Assembly (NCBI GenBank): GCA_964020975.1
Contig: OZ026628.1
Coordinates: 60,338,925 to 60,402,924 of the forward strand
Direction: 5' to 3'
DNA from: Hermodice carunculata
Lineage: Eukaryota > Annelida > Polychaeta > Eunicida > Amphinomidae
DNA length: 64,000 bases
Shown piece after piece: positions 1-14,105 of this stretch (the stretch's first letter is position 1; the number at the start of each line of letters is the position of its first letter). The notes under the pieces were generated by a model. That model did not search any database and was not told where the DNA came from. It saw only the letters and a list, made by a program, of their open reading frames with translations. The position numbers were made by a program, and so were the translations under genes.

Positions 1-1020
1 TGACAGCACCTGGGAAGTGTGATTGTGAATTAAACGGAATTTAGAATCGGTACAAAATAATCTGGTTACTGTTGTATTTAGGTGTGTCGGAGTTTGCCTG
101 ATTTTTCATTTTATCTCTAAAAGCAGCATTCAGGAAAAGCCGCACAGATAGATATATTAACTACATAATATTCAGCCTAAGCTGACATCCTAAAAGTATA
201 CAGAAATGATTCAAATGATTGTTGGGAATTGCATAGATTCCATGCATTTGGTTCTGTGACTATAACGTTGAAAGTGGTGTCTATTCCTTGAGCAAATTAG
301 AATAGGATCACCAGCTATCTCTTGGTATATACTGAATGTTTAATCCGTTCAGTCGCAGTTACTGAAGAAAGGCCTTTCACTACGGTCAAGCCCAATATCG
401 CGGCCTGTTATTGTATAAAGACATGAACAGGTGAAAATTGTGAAAAGATTCACCCCTATGAAAAAAATGAGACAAAACCTTTCTTTGAACCTTTAGTTTA
501 TTTGAGGTTAACACTTTATTCAAATTATATGGAAGTAAGGAATGTAATGTTGAAATGGATTATGTTGTTTGATAATATATTCATTTCACAATTTCATTAA
601 TTCCTTTGCGTCCCATTTTAAGTCGTCAAAGGCGTTAGTGTATCAGCGTTGCTGCTGGGCCTATTACATGTCCACCCGAATGAATGACTTCATTTAACTA
701 CATCACACACGTTACACATGTTACTATTCGTCTGCCACACAACCCAACAAAATAAGACACAATGCAATACGCACTCAATCCAATATAATTTAGTACAACA
801 CAAAACACGTCAATACAACACATTATAAGCTGGAGTAAAGCGTCACCTGCTTCGGGAAATGAGGGTTGATGGAGGGAGGCTCCCAACACTGACGGGGTGA
901 GGGTGAAAGTGCGCAGCTTGTTTATCTCTATGGGGAGGCGACATGACAGCGCATAAAAGAGTCTTTGGGCTTCATTGGTTTTGCACATTGTTTAATATGT
1001 TGATTTAATTCCAATTGTAC

Positions 1021-2312
1021 TGATTTTAAACGATTTTTTTTCAATCCGGGTACTTACCGGTTAATGCAGCTTTCTCATTGATTACTAACTAAGTCAATGA
1101 GCATTCTAATGCTAATTCACATTTTCAATTTCTTCTCCAAAGCTGTCATCCAGATTGACTTCAAACTTTTTGGCAATGTACCTCAAGTGGCTTTCTACCA
1201 GATTTATTCGAATGGTAACGCTCCATTGATTTTTTCGAATTTTAATGATTTTTTTTTGGGGGGGGGGTGGACAAATCTTATCAATGTTCTTCTCCCCAAC
1301 TGCTTTGATATTATATAAGAACACTACTATGGACTGTTGGTTCTTAATTTGTTTACCAGGTGGTGCTGCGATGTTTTTCTATTTTTTTATGAATTTTTGT
1401 GTGTTTTTGTTACTTATTCTCCAGAAACAACTCTCAGATAAAATTGAAACTTTGTGGATAGATACCTTGTGAAAAGGTCAAGCAAAGGTGTTCACAAGGT
1501 AGCACTGCTGTGGATTCCTGATTTCTAACGTTTTTTTTTTTTTCAATTCAGGTACTTATCGGTAAATGCCCCTTTTCTATTGCTTACTCTGCAAGTCAAT
1601 GGGCATTTTAATGCATTCTAATGGCAACTCACATTTTGGACTTCTCTGAAGAAACCGTCTGTCAGATTTACTACAAATTTGGTAGCAATGTACCTTGGGT
1701 AGGTCTCTACCAAGATTGTTCAAATGATTACGCTCCAGTGATTTTTGGATTTTTTATATTTTTTTCCAAGAATCTTTAAACAAGTTTTAATTGGAAAGTT
1801 TAACATGGGAATTTCTTGTAATGGTTATAACTTAAATAAGTTTTGGGCAGATGTGCGCCAAACTTGGTGGGGATGAACGTTTTATAAGTGTCTGCCTATG
1901 TTGAACAAATGGTCATGTTCCAGTGATGTTTGAAAGTTGACCTCATTCCCAAGGTCACAAGACAACTGACACGGAATTTTGTGCTCACTTGATAATTTGA
2001 GATCTGTTTTGAGTTAGGACTTTGATGTTGCACATATTATTGCTTGTCTATGAAGGTCATGCTTAGACAGTACATGAGTGACCCTGACCTTGTTTCTGGA
2101 GTCACAGTGCAGAATACATGAATTTTACTGTTCACTTTAACTTGAGAACTACTTGAACTGGGACTTTGATATTGCACGTGTTAGTGTTCTGCAAAAAAGG
2201 TCAGACTTACTCAGTACATGGGTGACCTTGATCCTATCCAAGTTCACAGAGCTGCAAGTGTCATGAATGTCTAGGTCAGCTGCGCATGGGCTGTTGACAC
2301 AGCCCTCTTGTT
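1021..2312 (+). repeat. Hairpin-ended repeat, 5'-truncated copy
   Basis: Same family as 11273-13062, but starting abruptly at the deletion junction. It consists of roughly 500-bp units whose core phrases (for example ttcaaacttt and a stretch meaning accaagtttgaa in reverse) recur between units. It ends in a characteristic module at 2274-2312: GGTCAGCTG, then a 7-bp-stem hairpin GGGCTGT/ACAGCCC, then CTCTTGTT. Several short frames are open, but the units drift freely and I do not believe they are coding. Confidence 0.8.
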
Positions 2313-2621
2313 AAATTGTCTTTGCTAAAGAAACATATTTACATTTTTGAACGCAAAATATGCTTTGAGTGGGCTGTTCTTTGCTCATAAATCAAACCAT
2401 TGTTTATAGCAGGTGAGTAGCAAAGCGTTGAATGCTTGCTCCACCTTTCTGGCTGTTGCACTGTGCTGCTGGAATTGTAACACATAGACACTGAGGTAAA
2501 CGGGATCCTACAAATAATGGATGTATCATGGGGCTAGTGGTTGGCCACATGTAGCGAGTGAAATCATCGTGAGAAGATGGGTAATTTTTTTTTACATTCG
2601 TAAGGCTGGGAAGACGAGTAA

Positions 2622-2628
<7 letters not shown>

Positions 2629-2652
<24 letters not shown>

Positions 2653-2672
2653 CATATTTATATATATTTACT
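2629..2672. repeat. (TA)n microsatellite, copy A
   Basis: Short TA array. The equivalent in copy B (13378-13473) is about twice as long. Confidence 0.9.
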
Positions 2673-3259
2673 TGAGGAATACATGATTGCTTCTTGTCAA
2701 TTCACCATATTCCCTTTTGAAGACATAGTGCATTGAATGCAAATCCTGTACGAGATAAATATGATTAATGCACCGCAAGCATATATTCTATACGCTTCTT
2801 TCTTCCTTCCTTCTCCGCTTTCATCAGCTTGTCTTTCCGCTGGGCAAAGTTCTTTTTTTCCACTATTTCTTTTCCACCGTCTCTGTCTCTTTGTCTGTTC
2901 TTTTTTCTGCCAGGCTTAACATCCACACACACTTTCTTACCCAATATCTTTCTAATTTTTTGAATAAAGTTATTGGTCTCACGCCAAAATGTGTGACTTT
3001 GTCTCCCACCATCGCCAAAGATATTTCTTCATAATTCAGGCTGACGTGCCATAAAAAAAATAAAGAGAAGGAAAAAACATCTGTTGAATATTAAAAATCA
3101 TTGTCTATGTTTGAATATTGATAGTTTTACACATATAGGCAAAATTGTGGGACAGAAGCACTAAAGGGATGTGCATATGACTGTCTGGATATATATCCCA
3201 AATTATATATACAAAGGACCTAATGACAAGGCAAGTAGCCAAAGAATGAGGCGAGATAT

Positions 3260-3298
3260 GTGTGACGCGTTTCGAATCCAATGATTCTCATCAGGCAC
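3260..3298 (-). ncRNA. Hammerhead ribozyme-like motif (copy A)
   Basis: On the minus strand the motif reads CTGATGA (3288-3294), a 5-bp stem II GAATC/GATTC closed by ATTG (3274-3287), GAAAC (3269-3273), and the cleavage-type triplet GTC (3264-3266). Stem III would be the self-complementary ACGCGT, which is very short, as described for hammerheads of Penelope-like retroelements, thought to work as dimers. Stem I pairs GTGC with ACAC, so its first pair is mismatched here. No Penelope reverse transcriptase is seen nearby. Activity is inferred only from the motif. Confidence 0.55.
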
Positions 3299-3656
3299 TG
3301 AAGGATCTCGTTAAGACCGTCACATTTACAGTGAGATGTAACAATTACGTGCTACATTACGGTAATGAAGACTGGAATTCAAAGTCGTACGTAACTCACT
3401 TTTCAAACAGAAATTTGAAATTGTCTGTTTACCAAAAATGGTAATCAAACAGCCTGTTATGGGTTAACTGGTGCTGTTTGACGATTGTTTTTACAACGTG
3501 AAAAAAAAATTGCACCCAATGCCCTATTACAGGGACAGGCAGAGAAAAAAAATTATATATACACACACAAAAATATAAAAAGTTACATCCAGGGTTAATG
3601 CAGAAGGCAGAACCCATTTTGGTACCCCTGATAAACCAAATTTTGAATACCACAGT

Positions 3657-3658
<2 letters not shown>

Positions 3659-3694
<36 letters not shown>
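3659..3694. repeat. Poly-T tract
   Basis: A run of about 35 T. The copy B equivalent (14467-14484) is only about half as long. Confidence 0.95.
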
Positions 3695-3695
<1 letters not shown>

Positions 3696-6406
3696 TTATT
3701 TAGTTGCTTTTTGTTCATAAATTTTATGACTTTTTCCCATATTCTCCTTTAAACAGCCTCTTGTGCTTTTAGTGCAAGGGTAAAAAGCATTGTGATATAT
3801 ATGCTCCGGTGGTATGATAGATAATTTTGACGTATTTTCTCAGTTGGAAAATTACATGACATGTCAGCATACAACAACCAGACTAAAATCCTTTTTGATG
3901 ACCCCTTTCCCCTCGTTTTGCGTGTTGTATTTCTTTATCTTTAGCTTTTTTGAATGGTGTGATTAATTTGATAAAAGTGTAAATGACACTTGTTTGGGTA
4001 TTTGTTCTTGGTCAGCCTTTTTGCTCGGCAATATATTATAGGTTAAACTCAACCCTCTGGGAAGGAAATTGTTGAGTAAGTCACATTTATATCCGGGCAC
4101 TCCTCGTGTAACTAGCTTTATACAAATGCTAGGTCTATAATAGCATAAATATAAAGCTCGTTTCCATGTTGTGTGAGCCCTACTCGTGAGTTTGATACCA
4201 AAACGCTGATAATGCACTCTAGAACGTGTTCACTAATTTTGTGACATTTAGATTGAAATGTTGTGCTTAATTAATATTTTAAAATCTTTTCACAATCACG
4301 TGTGGTAGCGCAATAAGATGGTACTTTTAATGAGAGGGAAACTTCCAAAGGTATCTCATGTGGTCGACATAGACGTACCTGTATGTTTCTGGAAAGTGTT
4401 GGCGGGTCCCTGCTGATCGCATGAACGTAGAGTAATGTTAATTAGTTACGCTGGCACCAATTGGGTCTTTTTACGAGCACCACAAGTGAAGTATCATTTG
4501 GCCGAACTGTAGTTAAATGATACAGGCATGCAACTGGACAGAACGTGCAGAGTCCCGAACTATGTAAATTAATGCATATATGCAGCGCCTAAGGAAAATG
4601 CGATTCATATCTGACAGGTTTCAAACATGATCACGTTGCTGCTTCGCGGAATCATCACGTGCCTATTAGGCCCATTAAAATCACGTGTGACGGTAGTGAT
4701 GGCACATGAGTTTGTCATGTATCTGATTCCGTTTTAGATAGCAGGTAAGTTTCTTATCTTTTCTCTACGTGTACATTTGCAAGACTTCAAACTTGCAAGA
4801 TTGGCCATCTTGTATAAATTTACTCTCGTCGGTAAAAATCAAAGAATAAGAGGCGGCGCACTGTTTCAGCGAGATTCTCGCCCTGCTCGGGCGCTGATTG
4901 GCTCACAGATCATGCAAGTAAGTTTCCACATGGTCAAGCATGCACAATGCGCACTTTTAACAAACCAGCATGATGGAGCCGAATCATTCAAACCAACGGT
5001 ACTTTAATGTTTTCATGTCACATAAGTACCGACATGTAGTGACATTTCGACAGTAGATTGCTCAAAACATTCAGAATGTCCCTGGTGAACCACTGAATGA
5101 AGTGCGGAGTGGTAACTGCGTGCAATCGATGTTAAAAAGGACAACTCGAGCACCGGTATGCATTATCAATCAATCTCCGCGACGGTCCGTACTGAATAAA
5201 ATGTGTGAGTGTATGTGTGTGTTTCGGAGATACCGCAATATTTATATAACTTTGGTGCTATTACTCAATGATTATGGTGGAAACCATTAATTGTGTTGTA
5301 CATCTGCAGGAGAATGCGCCATGTTACCATACCTTGGTAACTACGCACACTGAAAATGATAGTTGATCTTTGCATATGCTGCAGTGGGTGGACAAACTCG
5401 CCTGCAAGTATCATTGTGTGGGTTTCTCGCCTGAAACAGAGGAAGGGTTGAAACCCTTGTTTGCCTGGGTTGAATATGCTGCAATCAGAACAAAGTAGGC
5501 TAAATAAAAAAATGCTGGCTTCATTGAGGTGATGTTCAAGCTCTCTGCACTTGCAGACAATTACATTCATATTGACATTTTTCATTTTAGGTTGATAAAG
5601 TCGTTCCGCTATTTGCATTCTCATAATAAGAAATCAGTTTACGTCATTTTGATTATTTTCTGTCTTTGGCAGAAGGTACTATTGAATTATTCAAAACAAG
5701 GCTTGTCATTTGTCCTTGGGATTGTTTGCTATACGCCATCACAAAGGGCTGTCAGCTATTGGGTTAACAGTAAAACCTGCAAAGGACAAACCACGGTGAC
5801 ATATCTTTCGCACTTACACCAGGCGTGAACACATAATTGTCTATAATGTCACCATAATAAGTGCAGGTGTCAACAATGTAGGTAATTTCAGTATTTATGT
5901 AGTTGACAATAGGAACAGTTTAGCAGGATCAGCACGAAGATCAACTCGATTCACAGGCAGGTTTTTAATTAAAAGAAACTAAAAGAATAGAGAAAAAAAT
6001 TCTCAATTACTGTGAAATGTCACATATTCCATTTACATAAATAAAAAAAACCTTTACATCATTTTATCGAAGTATAATATATACATGGTAGAGAGAGGAA
6101 GGGTTTTGTTTGCGTTTCTGCTCCATGCTGTGCTGGTTAAGGAACAACGTAAAGGTTTCAATTTAAGTGGAACAGCCAATCTCAGAATGTAGTTTGATTT
6201 GTTAGTGTATACACGGGTAAGCTTGATTTATGACATCTTCATTCAAGTTCAAATTCAAGGCAGTTATTATGTTCGTGGAGTTCCAAGTCTGTTTGGCTTC
6301 CTTGCCTGGAAGCATACATGTACATTAGCACAATAATATGGAACCCTTTTCCCTTAGTCAGTTACAATTTTAATTGTGCTATTTCAAATTGGTCCCTATA
6401 TAAGTG

Positions 6407-6581
<175 letters not shown>

Positions 6582-7994
6582 ATATAGATATATATTCTTT
6601 GAATGTAGAATGTAGCTACCCCATTGGAACTGCTCTTTAATGATTGATATTACTCCATCCTACTTTAGTATATTGGAACTTTTCTTAAATTTTAATATAA
6701 TCGTAGGGTGCCAAAATAATTTGAGGCGTGTTACAGATTCTGCGACTTTGACCTCGTCGAGCTAATTTACATTGACCGTTTGACCCAATAAACTGTATAT
6801 TTTCGTAATCGTAATAGTGTGTGGATTAGTTGAGACAAAAACATCAAATCAATTTAGATTTTGAAACGTTTAACGCTATTTTGTGCGTTTGTATAGCTTC
6901 ACAAGTGTACTTAATCACCTTTCCAAAATATTCAATTTTAAGACCTGTAAGTCATCTGATATGATAATATAGACCCCTCCACAGGAGAATTACTTTTTGT
7001 CTAGGGATAAAATTAACTTTACAAAGTTTTTTATACCTTTAAAAATGCTAGCATGATGTTATACAATTTCTCCATTTATGAGCTACAAACGGAAGAGTTG
7101 AAGAGCCAAATCAAGAAAAAACGATTCCAAGGGCAGACATTTATCGAGCCTCACTCGTTTAATTTGAGATGATATGCTTATCCATTTTTAAATGACGCCA
7201 TTTTGAAATTGGATTGACCTTGTAATAATTGAATACTGCCAAAATCGCTTTCAAAAGTAATGACTCTGATTTGTACACAGACTCCGCCGTCACATGAAAT
7301 TGCTCATTCTATGTAATCGAACTTTTTAGTGTGAATGAAGTAAATGAGAGCCTTCAACTTTGATATATTCTTGCCAACATACATTGGATTTTTGTAGTGC
7401 ACGTATCCATATGAAATTCTGTAATTATGCCTGCATAAACAATGTGTGCTATCCTTCAGCAGAACAGAGAAATAACCAGCGGCGCAGAGATTTAATGTGG
7501 GTCAGGCAGCACCACACAGCGGCAAAGGGGTCGCCGCTGCTGGATAAAACAGGCTGCTGCTCAGTGACGCTGCCTGCTGAGCTCCAAAAGTTTCAACTTA
7601 ATTTTAGCAGTAGCTAGCGTTGGTCAGCAGTGGCACTGTCTAATGCTGTGTGCCGCTGGCTCGCGAAGTCTGCCGCCCAAACACAGAATCCAAGACCCAG
7701 GGATTTTACTAGTGCACGTTAGTCTGCATAATATAGCAAAGACAGCGCATACTACAAGGGTTTCTTTCAGTGTTGTTAATTTGTACCTTGAGTAAGCTGT
7801 CAAAGTAACATAATAGCATATATCGTGGCAAATGTGAATCCTACCATGTATCATTAAAACATAAAGAGTGCAGAAAAATGAGTGAATGAAGAATGATAGT
7901 ACAAACAGTGATGATCTTACAATACGGTCAGCTTCATGGTGCACCTGGGTAGCATTGAAGTCATTTCACAGTATTCAATGTCATGGGACACCGC

Positions 7995-8448
7995 TCTCTC
8001 ACGAAAGGACAAAACAAAATCCTGAGCTTTCCAATGGTAAAAAATATGATGGCAGTCGAAGAGAAACACTGAGGCCGCAAACGCGCCAAGGTATCTTAGT
8101 TTTAGCGTAAATTTCGGACTGCATCATTCAAATTGCGACCAAAAGGGCTGGTTATGGGTAAAGTCGGACAACACATCAAGTCGGACACTCAAGCTTTATG
8201 GTTTCTTTTGATGATTACAGGGAGCAGACTATGCAGAAAAAGGTTAATGTTGGCTGTCCAAGACTCTATATTTTTATCTTATGAATTTATAGTTAATTTG
8301 AAATTTAACGTGCTGTGAACTGGTCACCTTCAACAAGACATACGAAAAATCCTTTAAGAGACCAAGTTCTTAACAACTTCGTCCTTTCATAATAAAGCTT
8401 CTCTATGTGGTATGTATTTAATACATTAAAGTAACGTGGTCTTTTTTA
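7995..8448. other. Unique spacer between duplication copies
   Basis: These 454 bases separate copy A from copy B and do not match the sequence after copy B (18096 onward). I see no gene, repeat or recognisable motif. It is the natural place to test whether the duplication is real, because a single read crossing it would have to carry both copies. Confidence 0.8.
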
Positions 8449-9717
8449 TGACAGCACCTGGGAAGTGTGATTGTGAATTAAACGGAATTTAGAATCGGTA
8501 CAAAATAATCTGGTTGCTGTTGTATTTAGGTGTGTCGGAGTTTGCCTGATTTTTCATTTTATCTCTAAAAGCAGCATTCAGGAAAAGCCGCACAGATAGA
8601 TATATTAACTACATAATATTCAGCCTAAGCTGACATCCTAAAAGTATACAGAAATGATTCAAATGATTGTTGGGAATTGCATAGATTCCATGCATTTGGT
8701 TCTGTGACTATAACGTTGAAAGTGGTGTCTATTCCTTGAGCAAATTAGAATAGGATCACCAGCTATCTCTTGGTATATACTGAATGTTTAATCCGTTCAG
8801 TCGCAGTTACTGAAGAAAGGCCTTTCACTACGGTCAAGCCCAATATCGCGGCCTGGTATTGTATAAAGACATGAACAGGTGAAAATTGTGAAAAGATTCA
8901 CCCCTATGAAAAAAATGAGACAAAACCTTTCTTTGAACCTTTAGTTTATTTGAGGTTAACACTTTATTCAAAATATATGGAAGTAAGGAATGTAATGTTG
9001 AAATGGATCATGTTGTTTGATAATATATTCATTTCACAATTTCATTAATTCCTTTGCGTCCCATTTTAAGTCGTCAAAGGCGTTAGTGTATCAGCGTTGC
9101 TGCTGGGCCTATTACATGTCCACCCGAATGAATGACTTCATTTAACTACATCACACACGTTACACATGTTACTATTCGTCTGCCACACAACCCAACAAAA
9201 TAAGACACAATGCAATACGCACACAATCCAATATAATTTAGTACAACACAAAACACGTCAATACAACACATTATAAGCTGGAGTAAAGCGTCACCTGCTT
9301 CGGGAAATGAGGGTTGATGGAGGGAGGCTCCCAACACTGACGGGGTGAGGGTGAAAGTGCGCAGCTTGTTTATCTCTACGGGGAGGCGACATGACAGCGC
9401 ATAAAAGAGTCTTTGGGCTTCATTGGTTTTGCACATTGTTTAATATGTTGATTTAATTCCAATTGTACTGGGGCGATTTTCCTCAGTGGTGTCGGTATGT
9501 GAGCTGACACGGTTACTAAAATTGTTTCTGTTCCGCATACGCATTGATCTGTCTAGGCTGACTGGTTTGAGACGAGAAAAAAACTTTGTTGAAGTGCATG
9601 AATGTGTAACAGTTAGTCTGCTCTCAATATGTTCCGTGTTGACAAAGCTCACATGCAGAACTTGTGTTCCCTGACTATTGGGTGATAATGAATAAAGTGT
9701 GACATTTAGTTGACAGA

Positions 9718-9793
<76 letters not shown>
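9718..9793. repeat. (TA)n microsatellite
   Basis: TA array with a few TAAATA interruptions, inside the block found only in copy B. A perfect palindrome lies just to its right. Confidence 0.95.
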
Positions 9794-9800
9794 GTTTCGT

Positions 9801-9832
9801 TTGTAAAATTCCTCTCAAGAGGAATTTTACAA
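9801..9832. repeat. Perfect 15-bp inverted repeat
   Basis: The arm TTGTAAAATTCCTCT is followed by a 2-base spacer and its exact reverse complement. It adjoins a TA array. Its role is unknown; it could be the tip of a small foldback element. Confidence 0.8.
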
Positions 9833-10059
9833 AAGATGGACTTCTATAACGTACGCATTATTAAAACAAAATTGTAAAAGTTACACTGACTTTTAACCTA
9901 TTATGGACTTTTGACATCAATTCAAAGGGAATAGAACATATTCTTAACAGTGATATGCAGTTAAAATCGAGAGAAAGATTGATATTATAGACATACGTAA
10001 AATACCAAGATATATGTACCAGATTCACTTGAAAGCAAAGTGGGATCGCATATCCCAAT

Positions 10060-10660
<601 letters not shown>

Positions 10661-10669
10661 GGCCAAAAG

Positions 10670-10749
<80 letters not shown>
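10670..10749. repeat. (TA)n microsatellite
   Basis: About 80 bases of uninterrupted TA right after the LINE tail, consistent with a microsatellite grown from the 3' tail of the element. Confidence 0.95.
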
Positions 10750-10752
<3 letters not shown>

Positions 10753-11272
10753 GTAGTCTTACATTGTGTGTGAAACTTATACGGCAAATGTATGTACAAT
10801 ATTGTAAGTTGTGTTTCAAGTGAATAAAAAACAATGGAAAAAAAGTTAACACAAAAATCCGTACAAAGGAAACCTGGTGGACTTGTATGGGCCACAAAGG
10901 CTAATGGTGACCGTTTGTGCGAGGTGTTCACCAGAAAGCAATACGGAGCAAGCACACTGACCAAATGAAGACATATTTAGTGTTGCTGAGATGGAAAAAT
11001 GTCAATGGGTAGCTGTAATTTATGTTATTTACTTTGATGGCGTAAAATTTTGTTCCACCTGCACGTTTTGAGTTGAAACTTGTGCATGTTTTGCAGAGAT
11101 CTTGAGAGGAAAAAACATGTTGATTTGGCTGTACAAATATGGCGCCTTGTATCCGTTTTTTTTCCTCATTACTCGTTTCAGTCAACATAAAAAGTATTTT
11201 AAGTAACTGCTTTATATAAATATACATTAGATGTATTTTGTCAAACTACGATGTAGACAAAGTATGTTGCAT

Positions 11273-13062
11273 TTTTAGCTCTGGTGACTTGTCAGTCAAC
11301 TGAGCTTATGTTATGACGTCTGTCGTCCGTCCGTCCGTCCGTCGTGTGTTCGTCGTCCACAATTCACACTGTAAACTTCTACTCCAAAACCGTCATTCAC
11401 TTCAAACTTTGTGGGAATGTGCCTTGGGTGGGTCTATAACAAATTTGTTCAAAGGGTCACACTACAGTGATTTTTGGACTTTTTATGAATTTGTTGTTCT
11501 TTTTGGGACAAGTCTTAAAAAATCTTCTTCGAAACTCTCACCCAATTGCTTTGATATCGCATAGGGAGATTCCCGGGGTCTCATATGTTCTGAATTTGTT
11601 CACCAGGTGGCACTGCATTTTTCTATTTTGTGTGTTTGTGTGTTTGCGTTTTTGCTCTTTTTGACTTCTTCTCCAGAAGCGTCACTCAGATTAAGCTGAA
11701 ACTGGGTGAATATGTTCCTTGTGAAAGGATCAAACAAAGTTGTTCACTAGGTGGCACTGCTGTGGATTCCTGATTTTAAACGATTTTTTTTCAATCCGGG
11801 TACTTACCGGTCAATGCAGCTTTCTCATTGATTACTAACTAAGTCAATGAGCATTCTAATGCTAATTCACATTTTCAATTTCTTCTCCAAAGCTGTCATC
11901 CAGATTGACTTCAAACTTTTTGGCAATGTACCTCAAGTGGCTTTCTACCAGATTTATTCGAATGGTAACGCTCCATTGATTTTTTCGAATTTAAATGATT
12001 TTTTTGGGGGGGTGGACAAATCTTATCAATGTTCTTCTCCCCAACTGCTTTGATATTATATAAGAACACTACTATGGACTGTTGGTTCTTAATTTGTTTA
12101 CCAGGTGGTGCTGCGATGTTTTTCTATTTTTTTTATGAATTTTTGTGTGTTTTTGTTACTTATTCTCCAGAAACAACTCTCAGATAAAATTGAAACTTTG
12201 TGGATAGATACCTTGTGAAAAGGTCAAGCAAAGGTGTTCACAAGGTAGCACTGCTGTGGATTCCTGATTTCTAACGTTTTTTTTTTTTTTTTTCAATTCA
12301 GGTACTTATCGGTAAATGCCCCTTTTCTATTGCTTACTCTGCAAGTCAATGGGCATTCTAATGCATTCTAATGGCAACTCACATTTTGGACTTCTCTGAA
12401 GAAACCGTCTGTCAGATTTACTTCAAATTTGGTAGCAATGTACCTTGGGTAGGTCTCTACCAAGATTGTTCAAATGATTACGCTCCAGTGATTTTTGGAT
12501 TTTTTATATTTTTTTCCAAGAATCTTTAAACAAGTTTTAATTGGAAAGTTTAACATGGGAATTTCTTGTAATGGTTATAACTTAAATAAGTTTTGGGCAG
12601 ATGTGAGCCAAACTTGGTGGGGATGAACGTTTTATAAGTGTCTGCCTATGTTGAACAAATGGTCATGTTCCAGTGATGTTTGAAACTTGACCTCATTCCC
12701 AAGGTCACAAGACAACTGACACGGAATTTTGTGCTCACTTGATAATTTGAGATCTGTTTTGAGTTAGGACTTTGATGTTGCACATGTTATTGTTTGTCTA
12801 TGAAGGTCATGCTTAGACAGTACATGAGTGACCCTGACCTTGTTTCTGGAGTCACAGTGCAGAATACATGAATTTTACTGTTCACTTTAACTTGAGAACT
12901 ACTTGAACTGGGACTTTGATATTGCACGTGTTAGTGTTCTGCAAAAAAGGTCAGACTTACTCAGTACATGGGTGACCTTGATCCTATCCAAGTTCACAGA
13001 GCTGCAAGTGTGATGAATGTCTAGGTCAGCTGCGCATGGGCTGTTGACACAGCCCTCTTGTT
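11273..13062 (+). repeat. Hairpin-ended repeat, whole copy
   Basis: The left end is TTTTTAGCTC followed by an imperfect hairpin (CTGGTGACTTGTCAGTCAAC with AGCTC/GAGCT outside) and then tandem GTCC copies near 11325-11342. The body is a series of related ~500-bp units. The right end (13024-13062) is GGTCAGCTG plus a hairpin plus CTCTTGTT. The same two ends bracket 36151-38655 in the opposite orientation. No transposase or RT frame is present, so this looks like a non-autonomous repeat; the mobilising system is unknown. Confidence 0.75.
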
Positions 13063-13371
13063 AAATTGTCTTTGCTAAAGAAACATATTTACATTTTTGA
13101 ACGCAAAATATGCTTTGAGTGGGCTGTTCTTTGCTCATAAATCAAACCATTGTTTATAGCAGGTGAGTAGCAGAGCGTTGAATGCTTGCTCCACCTTTCT
13201 GGCTGTTGCATTGTGCTGCTGGAATTGTAACACATAGACACTGAGGTAAACGGGATCCTACAAATAATGGATGTATCATAGGGCTAGTGGTTGGCCACAT
13301 GTAGCGAGTGAAATCATCGTGAGAAGATGGGTAATTTTTTTTAACATTCGTAAGGCTGGGAAGACGAGCAA

Positions 13372-13473
<102 letters not shown>

Positions 13474-14066
13474 TTACTTGAGGAATACATCATTGCTTCT
13501 TGTCAATTCACCATATTCCCTTTTGAAGACATAGTGCATTGAATGCAAATCCTGTACGAGATAAATATGATTAATGCACCGCAAGCATATATTCTATACG
13601 CTTCTTTCTTCCTTCCTTCTCCGCTTTCATCAGCTTGTCTTTTCGCTGGGCAAAGTTCTTTTTTTTCACTATTTCTTTTACACCGTCTCTGTCTCTTTGT
13701 CTGTTCTTTTTTCTGCCAGGCTTAACATCCACACACACTTTCTTACCCAATATCTTTCTAATTTTTTGAATAAAGTTATTGGTCTCACGCCAAAATGTGT
13801 GACTTTGTCTCCCACCATCGCCAAAGATATTTCTTCATAATTCAGGCTGATGTGCCATAAAAAAAATTAGAGAGAAGGAAAAAACATCTGTTGAATATTA
13901 AAAATCATTGTCTTTGTTTGAATATTGATAATTTTACACATACAGGCAAAATTGTGGGACAGAAGCACTAAAGGGATGTGCACATGACTGTCTGGATATA
14001 TATCCCAAATTATATATACAAAGGACCTAATGACAAGGCAAGTAGCCAAAGAATGAGGCGAGATAT

Positions 14067-14105
14067 GTGCGACGCGTTTCGAATCCAATGATTCTCATCA
14101 GGCAC
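14067..14105 (-). ncRNA. Hammerhead ribozyme-like motif (copy B)
   Basis: This is the copy B counterpart of the motif at 3260-3298. The core is identical: CTGATGA (14095-14101), stem II GAATC/GATTC with a 4-base loop, GAAAC, and GTC (14071-14073). One base differs in stem I, giving a perfect GTGC/GCAC helix (14102-14105 with 14067-14070). All conserved core residues of a hammerhead are therefore present. By type (minimal, palindromic stem III) it matches those of Penelope-like elements. It may be a relic of a terminal repeat of such an element. Confidence 0.6.

Noticed and set aside
698-988. Minus-strand 96-codon frame repeated at 9146-9436, and other frames shared by copies A and B
   Set aside because: Conservation is expected at under 1% divergence. 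No domain, splice or start context supports them.
1097-1472. Overlapping frames in the hairpin-ended repeats (also 36479-38732)
   Set aside because: The family drifts freely between copies, frames are open on both strands, and there is no recognisable domain.
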